Source of the DNA: Leptolinea tardivitalis | GTDB taxonomy: Bacteria; Chloroflexota; Anaerolineae; Anaerolineales; Anaerolineaceae | DNA: 64,000 nucleotides | Direction of reading: 5' to 3' | Assembly: GCF_001050275.1 (NCBI RefSeq) | Contig: NZ_BBYA01000015.1 | Coordinates: forward strand, 62,001-126,000 | The notes under the pieces: model-generated | What the model saw: only the letters and a program-made list of their open reading frames with translations | Database searches by the model: none | What the model was told of the DNA's origin: nothing | Part shown: positions 59,263-64,000 of the stretch, piece by piece | How positions within the stretch are numbered: position 1 is the first letter of the stretch | Layout: each line of letters starts with the position of its first letter | Translations under genes and position numbers: made by a program

Positions 59263-60783
59263 TCAATTATTCATAAAATCAAGAAACACCTGACATCCTT
59301 TGCCTTCTGCACTTTCTATTCGAATATTGCCCCCCTGTGCTTCCACTAAAGACCGGGCAATGGGCAAACCAAGGCCGAATCCATTGGAAGATTTTTCCTC
59401 ATCTGCTCGGAAAAAACGGTCAAAAACTCTATCCAGTTTTTCTTTTGGAATTCCTTCGCCATCATCTCTGACTTCAACTAGAACCTTTTCACCTGACCGG
59501 CTGCCAGTTATTGTGATGCTTCCAGATGAATGTTTGATCGCATTATCCAGAAGAATCAAGAGAACCTGTCTGAACGCATCCTTATCACCCACAATACATA
59601 AATCATCAGGGCAATTCCATGTCACTGACCGGGTTATATCCAATGTCTGAATTTGACGACTGCATTCTTCCACCAGGGGGGTCAAATTAAATCGTTCTCT
59701 TTTAAGGTTTCGTCCGGCATCAGCATGTGCAAGTCGCAATAGCTCATTGACCAGCCTGATCATCCTGTCGCTCTCCATTACCATGTCATTGATAATGTCC
59801 TTCTGTTCTTCCTCTGGTATTGGTGGAACACGCACCAACAATCCGAGATTCCCACGTAGAGTGGTCAACGGGGTTCGCAATTCGTGAGATACGTCTGCCA
59901 CAAAATCACGCTGCTGCGATAATGATTTGGCTACTTTTTGATAGGCATCCTGTAAACGGGAAAGCATGGAATTAAAGGTTACTGCCAATTCCCCTACTTC
60001 ATCCTGCGGCCCGGTATAGTCAACCCTCTTAGAGAAATCACGTTCTTGCCCGATAGTTCTGGCTGTGCGAGTTATCCGTTGAATGGGCTGCAATGTAATA
60101 CCGGAAAAAACCCATCCAATGCCAAAAGCAATAACTAGAGTAAAAACGGTAGCCAGAACCAGAGTGTTTCCAAGCACTTGCAAAGAATGATTCCGTTCCG
60201 TCAAAGGACGGGCTACCTGTAAAATGTATTGAACCTGTCCATTTTTTGTAATAGGTCTGTCATAGATCAGCATATCCTGATTTTGAACAGAAGCGGTTTC
60301 CCAATACTCTCTCCCATTCTTCAAGCTGTCTAATGCGTCTTGGCTTAATGGAAGGGCATCTTCTTTTCTGCCGTATGGGCTGGCCACCAGATTCCCATCA
60401 GCATCGGCGACTCGGACAATTTCACGTTCTGGCAGTCTCTGGAATGCCTGGTCAGATGAAAAAGAAGAGAACGGTTTGGGGGGAGGAAAATTATCCGGAG
60501 GTATAGGCTCACCCTGAGAGTTTGAAATCTCCGGATTTGCGGGTATCGATGGGGCAGTCGATAAATTTGAATCTGGATTTTTCTGAGGTGCCTGTGAACC
60601 ATTTTCCCCCATGACAGTGCGTAATACAGAAGCGCCCAATGTTTCACTGCTTCTGGTTATTTCCTTTTTAATAGCTTGCAAAGTACTATTTGATTGGATG
60701 GTATAGAGAGCCATTCCAAATATCGTGAGTGTAACGGCCAGAATGGCATTATAAAGAAGGGTAAAACGAAATCGTATTGACAT
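59263..60783 (-). CDS. Sensor histidine kinase
   Basis: 506 residues. Helix 1 (about 8-28), an external sensor region to about 205 with a Pro-rich segment at 65-110 and a domain around 118-195 (IVRVADADGNLVASPYG, LIYDRPI) that resembles a Cache/dCache fold, helix 2 (206-226), HAMP (227-280), HisKA with H300 (FVADVSHELRTPL), and HATPase_c with DNAIKHS, DDGEGIP and GFGLGLPIA. The start overlaps the response regulator stop by one base. Ligand unknown. Confidence 0.94.
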   Translation of the reverse strand: MSIRFRFTLLYNAILAVTLTIFGMALYTIQSNSTLQAIKKEITRSSETLGASVLRTVMGENGSQAPQKNPDSNLSTAPSIPANPEISNSQGEPIPPDNFPPPKPFSSFSSDQAFQRLPEREIVRVADADGNLVASPYGRKEDALPLSQDALDSLKNGREYWETASVQNQDMLIYDRPITKNGQVQYILQVARPLTERNHSLQVLGNTLVLATVFTLVIAFGIGWVFSGITLQPIQRITRTARTIGQERDFSKRVDYTGPQDEVGELAVTFNSMLSRLQDAYQKVAKSLSQQRDFVADVSHELRTPLTTLRGNLGLLVRVPPIPEEEQKDIINDMVMESDRMIRLVNELLRLAHADAGRNLKRERFNLTPLVEECSRQIQTLDITRSVTWNCPDDLCIVGDKDAFRQVLLILLDNAIKHSSGSITITGSRSGEKVLVEVRDDGEGIPKEKLDRVFDRFFRADEEKSSNGFGLGLPIARSLVEAQGGNIRIESAEGKGCQVFLDFMNN

Positions 60784-61460
60784 TATTCCTCACGAAATAC
60801 ATAACCCACACCACGAATCGTATGGATCAAGCGGCTTTTCTGACCGGTTTCCAGTTTTTTTCGAAGGTATCCGATATAAATTTCAAGAACATTATCATCG
60901 CCCCCGAAATCATATCCCCATACGGATGAGAGTATTTGCCCCCTTTCAAGAACCTGACGCGGATGTCTCAAAAACAGTTGAAGCAGATTGAATTCTGTCA
61001 GCGTGAGGTTTAATATTTGTTCATCCCGAAAAACTTCATGCGTACTTAAATTAATCCGAACACCCGCATATTCCAACAGTTGATTATTTAGTGAAGGTTC
61101 AATTCGACGTAATAAAGCATGTACTCGGGCCACAAGTTCTGCCGGAGCAAATGGCTTAACCAGATAATCGTCAGCTCCACACTCCAGACCTTCCACCCGA
61201 TTTTCAATTTCATCCTTTGCGGTCAACATAAGGGCCATTGTTTCATTTTCTTCTTCACGCAGACGCCGAATAAGGTCCAATCCATTCATTTTTGGCATCA
61301 TCCAGTCTACGATAAGCAAATCGGGTTTGTGTACCTCTATTTGTTTCAGGGCTTCTTCACCATTGGCCGCGGTGATCACATCCAGATTCTCATAAATGAG
61401 AGTCCGGGTCAACATTTTGAGGAGTTTTTGGTCGTCATCCACCACAAGAATTTTCGACAT
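60783..61460 (-). CDS. OmpR/PhoB-family response regulator
   Basis: 225 residues. Receiver 1-118 with acidic pair D8-D9, phosphoacceptor D52 (LIVDWMMPKMNG), MLTAKD and LVKPFAP. The DNA-binding winged helix (about 128-222) has LTLTEFNLLQLF, SVWGYDFGGDDNVLEIYIGYLRKKL and RGVGYVF. First gene of the two-component operon. A PhoB-like pair of direct repeats lies in front of its promoter. Confidence 0.95.
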   Translation of the reverse strand: MSKILVVDDDQKLLKMLTRTLIYENLDVITAANGEEALKQIEVHKPDLLIVDWMMPKMNGLDLIRRLREEENETMALMLTAKDEIENRVEGLECGADDYLVKPFAPAELVARVHALLRRIEPSLNNQLLEYAGVRINLSTHEVFRDEQILNLTLTEFNLLQLFLRHPRQVLERGQILSSVWGYDFGGDDNVLEIYIGYLRKKLETGQKSRLIHTIRGVGYVFREE

Positions 61461-61490
61461 ACCTGATTCCTTTTTTCAAACCTTGCATTG

Positions 61491-61528
61491 AATATACACG
61501 AAACATCTGTGAAATTGCTGTGAAATCC
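61491..61528 (-). promoter_or_regulatory. Direct-repeat operator and -10 box of the response-regulator operon
   Basis: Two 11-base direct repeats, CTGTGAAATTG (61507-61517) and CTGTGAAATCC (61518-61528). On the minus strand they end ten bases before TATATT (plus 61491-61496). That spacing and period are those of a PhoB-type activator box replacing the -35. The likely binder is the regulator itself. Confidence 0.6.
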
Positions 61529-61662
61529 AGGATGATCTCGATTCAAATGAAATAGTTCACAGGAAATTCTCAGGGAAATCACGGTCAGGGCACAGCCGCG
61601 CATAATATGATGCGATTGTTTGAGTAGTTATCAACAATAAATAAACTCCGGGAAAATAAATA

Positions 61663-62400
61663 ATGAAAAATCGAATCTTGATCTTATCTGTCATTATTCT
61701 GACGTTATCACTGCAATCCTGTTCTTCTATTGACAAAGAGTCCTCTGAAACTTCGGCCGCTCAAATCTACACATCTGTAGCTGCCTCGCTCACCGCTCAA
61801 TCTGCCTCGAAACCGACTTCTACTATCACTCCGGAGAATACCGCTACAATCATCCCAACCAAAGAAACATTGTCAATTCCCACACTGGCACAGGTGGCAA
61901 TTACCTCAGTGTCAGATTCTCTCGTTTGCGACAATGCAGCTTATATCGGGGATGTGACCATTCCTGATGGAACAATCGTTTCACCCGGCGAAACGTTTAC
62001 AAAAACATGGCGGGTTCAGAACACCGGTAGCTGTAATTGGAATACTTCGTATATGCTTGTCTTCAATAGCGGTGAAACAATGGGTGGGAAAACCACAGCC
62101 GTACCCTATGTAGTCTCTTCAGGTAATCAGATGGATATCTCAGTCTCCTTGACTGCACCCACTGATCTTGGAACCTATGTAGGTTACTGGAAGTTGCAGA
62201 ATTCCTCTGGAACGATCTTTGGGCAGACCCTCTATGTTCAAATAACAGTGGCAACAAGTACCGCAACCAGCACTTTGACCCCAACAGCCACAGAAGAAGC
62301 TACGTTAACTCCAACTCAAACAGTAGCAGCTGCCACTGCCACTACTGTCCCAACATCAACCTCGGAGATAGTGGTAGAACCGACGGCAACCGTTGAATGA
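61663..62400 (+). CDS. Lipoprotein with NBR1-type Ig-like domain
   Basis: 245 residues. Signal peptide ending LSLQSC, with C20 the likely lipidated residue (the -2 Gln is atypical). A Ser/Thr-rich linker leads to an NBR1 Ig-like domain (about 90-200) with DGTIVSPGETFTKTWRVQN, TGSCNWNTSYML, and GTYVGYWKLQNSSGTIFGQ. A Thr-rich tail follows. Extracellular and membrane-tethered. These domains are common in Chloroflexota surface proteins; the binding partner is unknown. Divergent from the two-component operon, so possibly a target of it. Confidence 0.85.
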   Translation: MKNRILILSVIILTLSLQSCSSIDKESSETSAAQIYTSVAASLTAQSASKPTSTITPENTATIIPTKETLSIPTLAQVAITSVSDSLVCDNAAYIGDVTIPDGTIVSPGETFTKTWRVQNTGSCNWNTSYMLVFNSGETMGGKTTAVPYVVSSGNQMDISVSLTAPTDLGTYVGYWKLQNSSGTIFGQTLYVQITVATSTATSTLTPTATEEATLTPTQTVAAATATTVPTSTSEIVVEPTATVE

Positions 62401-62439
62401 ATTGGCCAATTATTACAAATTCAACATAGATTCAAATCA

Positions 62440-63540
62440 TTAATTCTTTTCTGCAATTGGAGATTCAGGTGGACCGAGTAGTATCACCTGATCTCTGCCA
62501 TTCTTTTTCCCTTGATAAAGCGCCTTGTCTGCCAGGTCAATACACTCGTTTATTCCTAAGTTCGTTGTGCATTCTGCCACTCCGAATGTCATAGTAATCT
62601 GAACATCAATATCATCGATATAAAATGGAGAAGATGATATGGCTATCCGCATTCTTTCAGCCACTTCTTTTGCCTCTATGCCACCAGTCTCCGGTAAAAG
62701 AACCAGGAATTCTTCGCCCCCCCACCGGGCTACAACATCTTTTGAGCGGGTAGCATTTTTTAGCAATTTTGAAATTTGGACTAAAACGAGGTCTCCGAAC
62801 TGATGACCATACCGGTCATTAAATAGTTTAAAATGATCAATATCAGCCATGATTATGGAGAATTGTTTTCCATCATCATGTGAACGATTCTCTTGATCAT
62901 CTATTCTTTCGACAATTGTTCTCCGGTTATGAAGATCCGTCAGTGGATCTTTATTGGCCAATTCATCCAAACGAGAATTTGCTTCCCGTAGATGTCTTTC
63001 AGCAGCTTCAACGTTGCTTTGATAATATAATGTCACCGAAGCAAAAGTCGAAAAGGCGACAAGCGCGTTGAAAAGTGTTGTCATTTGAAGCTTCCAGGCT
63101 TCGACGGAGTAAACAGGTGAATAATTCTGTGAAAACAGATACAGACCACCATAAATAAGGTAAAGTGTCAAACTGGTACTCACCTTGGTCATTTGCCGCC
63201 AATTCGGCCAGAAGAAGACCATTGGTGCCAGAACGAGTAGATAATAATGGAAGCCGCTGACCCATCCCACATAATAAACAGCCACAATGGCATGCGTGAT
63301 CATTTCTACTGTACCGATGATAAATGCGGGCAGGTATTTTTTCTTTCGAGTGAAACTCACACTGAAAAAAAGTGAGGTTGCACTGATAAAATTTACAACC
63401 ACCATTTCAGGAATTCGCAACCAACAGAAGAGAGGAATAAAGCATATATGCCCGATGAAACTGGCTATCAGGGCTTTTTCCATTACAAACGCTAGTCTTT
63501 TTTTACCCGCCTCAGTGTTGTAATCGGGTTCTTTGTCCAT
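62440..63540 (-). CDS. Membrane diguanylate cyclase (GGDEF)
   Basis: 366 residues. About six N-terminal helices (23-185), a coiled linker (NVEAAERHLREANSRLDELANKDPLTDLHNRRT), then the GGDEF domain (195-355). The active site is GGEEF (ARWGGEEFLVLL). The inhibitory I-site RSKD lies five residues upstream, so product inhibition by c-di-GMP is expected. The metal-binding MADIDHFKLFNDRYGHQFGD stretch is complete. c-di-GMP often controls exopolysaccharide, but no c-di-GMP receptor is recognisable in this window. Confidence 0.93.
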   Translation of the reverse strand: MDKEPDYNTEAGKKRLAFVMEKALIASFIGHICFIPLFCWLRIPEMVVVNFISATSLFFSVSFTRKKKYLPAFIIGTVEMITHAIVAVYYVGWVSGFHYYLLVLAPMVFFWPNWRQMTKVSTSLTLYLIYGGLYLFSQNYSPVYSVEAWKLQMTTLFNALVAFSTFASVTLYYQSNVEAAERHLREANSRLDELANKDPLTDLHNRRTIVERIDDQENRSHDDGKQFSIIMADIDHFKLFNDRYGHQFGDLVLVQISKLLKNATRSKDVVARWGGEEFLVLLPETGGIEAKEVAERMRIAISSSPFYIDDIDVQITMTFGVAECTTNLGINECIDLADKALYQGKKNGRDQVILLGPPESPIAEKN

Positions 63541-63563
63541 GTGTGCTTTTCAGTGTTTTTTGG

Positions 63564-63587
63564 TTGTATTACATTAGTCTAATACAA
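63564..63587. promoter_or_regulatory. Inverted repeat upstream of the diguanylate cyclase
   Basis: TTGTATTA, eight bases, TAATACAA: perfect arms, 24-47 bases before the ATG at 63540. Size and position fit a dimeric repressor site overlapping the promoter. No regulator gene is adjacent. Confidence 0.45.
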
Positions 63588-63615
63588 TCATAAACAGTTT
63601 GCCATAAACAAACAT

Positions 63616-63640
63616 AAAAAGACCGGTTTCCCGGCCTTTT
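63616..63640 (-). terminator. Terminator of the right-edge ABC gene
   Basis: On the minus strand AAAAGGCCGG, four-base loop, CCGGTCTTTTT, 26 bases after the stop codon at 63666. Confidence 0.8.
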
Positions 63641-63665
63641 ATGATGTCACAATGGTTTGGAAAAA

Positions 63666-64000
63666 TTACATTGCATCAACAGACTGTCCGGCACTCTTCA
63701 TCAACCAGACGTATCCATCTTCCAACCCTGCCTGTACCTGTTTGGCATCAGGATAATCTCCTGCCGATTCCCCAACAAGACGATATTGGATACCTTCTGT
63801 CAGATGCAGCATGGAAACCACAGTCAAATTATGGTTCGGCTTTTCCATGCTATCTGTTGTATACAACCAGACATGACCATTGGCGTTCTGTGTCAATTCA
63901 GAAGGACTTCCCCTGAATAATACTTGTCCATGGGAAAGAACGGCCAGATCACGGCAAGTCTGACCAATATCTTCAACAATATGTGTTGATAACAGAACAG
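63666..64000 (-). CDS. C-terminal part of an ABC transporter ATP-binding protein, cut by the right edge
   Basis: The open frame enters from the right edge and encodes the last 110 residues. VLLSTHIVEDIGQTCRDL holds the switch (H-loop) histidine of ABC ATPases, followed by VLSHGQVLFRGSPSEL, the usual strand-turn after it. The next 75 residues form the accessory C-terminal part seen in multidrug and antibiotic-type exporters (DrrA/CcmA-like). Walker A, signature and Walker B motifs lie outside the window. The start codon is not seen. Confidence 0.8.
   Translation of the reverse strand, partial: VLLSTHIVEDIGQTCRDLAVLSHGQVLFRGSPSELTQNANGHVWLYTTDSMEKPNHNLTVVSMLHLTEGIQYRLVGESAGDYPDAKQVQAGLEDGYVWLMKSAGQSVDAM

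Overview
The window looks like a chromosomal segment of a Chloroflexota bacterium, most likely class Anaerolineae. This is an inference from gene content, without a 16S gene or a database search. The pointers are Thr/Pro-rich linkers before LysM-like and NBR1-type Ig-like domains, a Cys-rich N-terminal motif that I recall from Chloroflexota proteins, DUF4012, an archaeal-type aspartate-semialdehyde dehydrogenase, paired GH13/GH57 alpha-glucan enzymes, and several apparently leaderless genes behind extended -10 promoters. L,D-transpeptidase, GH25 lysozyme and secDF fit a cell with peptidoglycan.

Left part (1-19 kb, minus strand): a Wzx/Wzy-dependent exopolysaccharide locus. It is read from a fused chain-length regulator/BY-kinase (18662) through a UDP-ManNAc dehydrogenase, flippase, damaged acetyltransferase, polymerase, four glycosyltransferases, a GT39-like membrane transferase and another GT4. 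It ends with a WbaP-type initiating transferase, a Cys-rich/LysM-like membrane protein, a low-molecular-weight tyrosine phosphatase, a DUF4012 protein, a LuxR-type regulator and a secreted protein cut by the window edge. The sugar-specific genes at 7.5-17.0 kb are very AT-rich while both flanks are GC-rich, which suggests an exchangeable cassette between conserved assembly genes. A NusG paralogue (19382) lies divergently upstream and probably lets polymerase read through the long operon.

Middle (20-36 kb): a 2765-residue secreted repeat protein with plant-type LRRs, 13 carboxypeptidase-regulatory-like repeats and 11 FnIII-like repeats. Six of the FnIII-like units come from a 597-bp near-identical tandem triplication. 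It is followed by mixed envelope and housekeeping genes: transglutaminase-like protein, PIG-V-like mannosyltransferase, bacteriohemerythrin with a changed iron ligand, HExxH membrane protein, GH25 lysozyme, Tat-exported L,D-transpeptidase, HemW and a zinc-ribbon/LysM protein.

Right part (36-64 kb): thioredoxin reductase, FabL-like enoyl-ACP reductase and a cyclase-family hydrolase. A small alpha-glucan region follows (short GH13, 1151-residue GH13 with a His-to-Pro change, GH57/DUF3536), with a thiolase and an AlkZ-related protein in between. Next come an ftsZ operon with four uncharacterised partners, a phosphatidylcholine-synthase-like protein, an SMR exporter, secDF, lysC-asd and a two-component system with a PhoB-like direct repeat in front of its regulator. 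The window closes with an NBR1-Ig lipoprotein, a diguanylate cyclase and the C-terminal end of an ABC ATPase. I saw no tRNA, rRNA, CRISPR array, insertion sequence or prophage.
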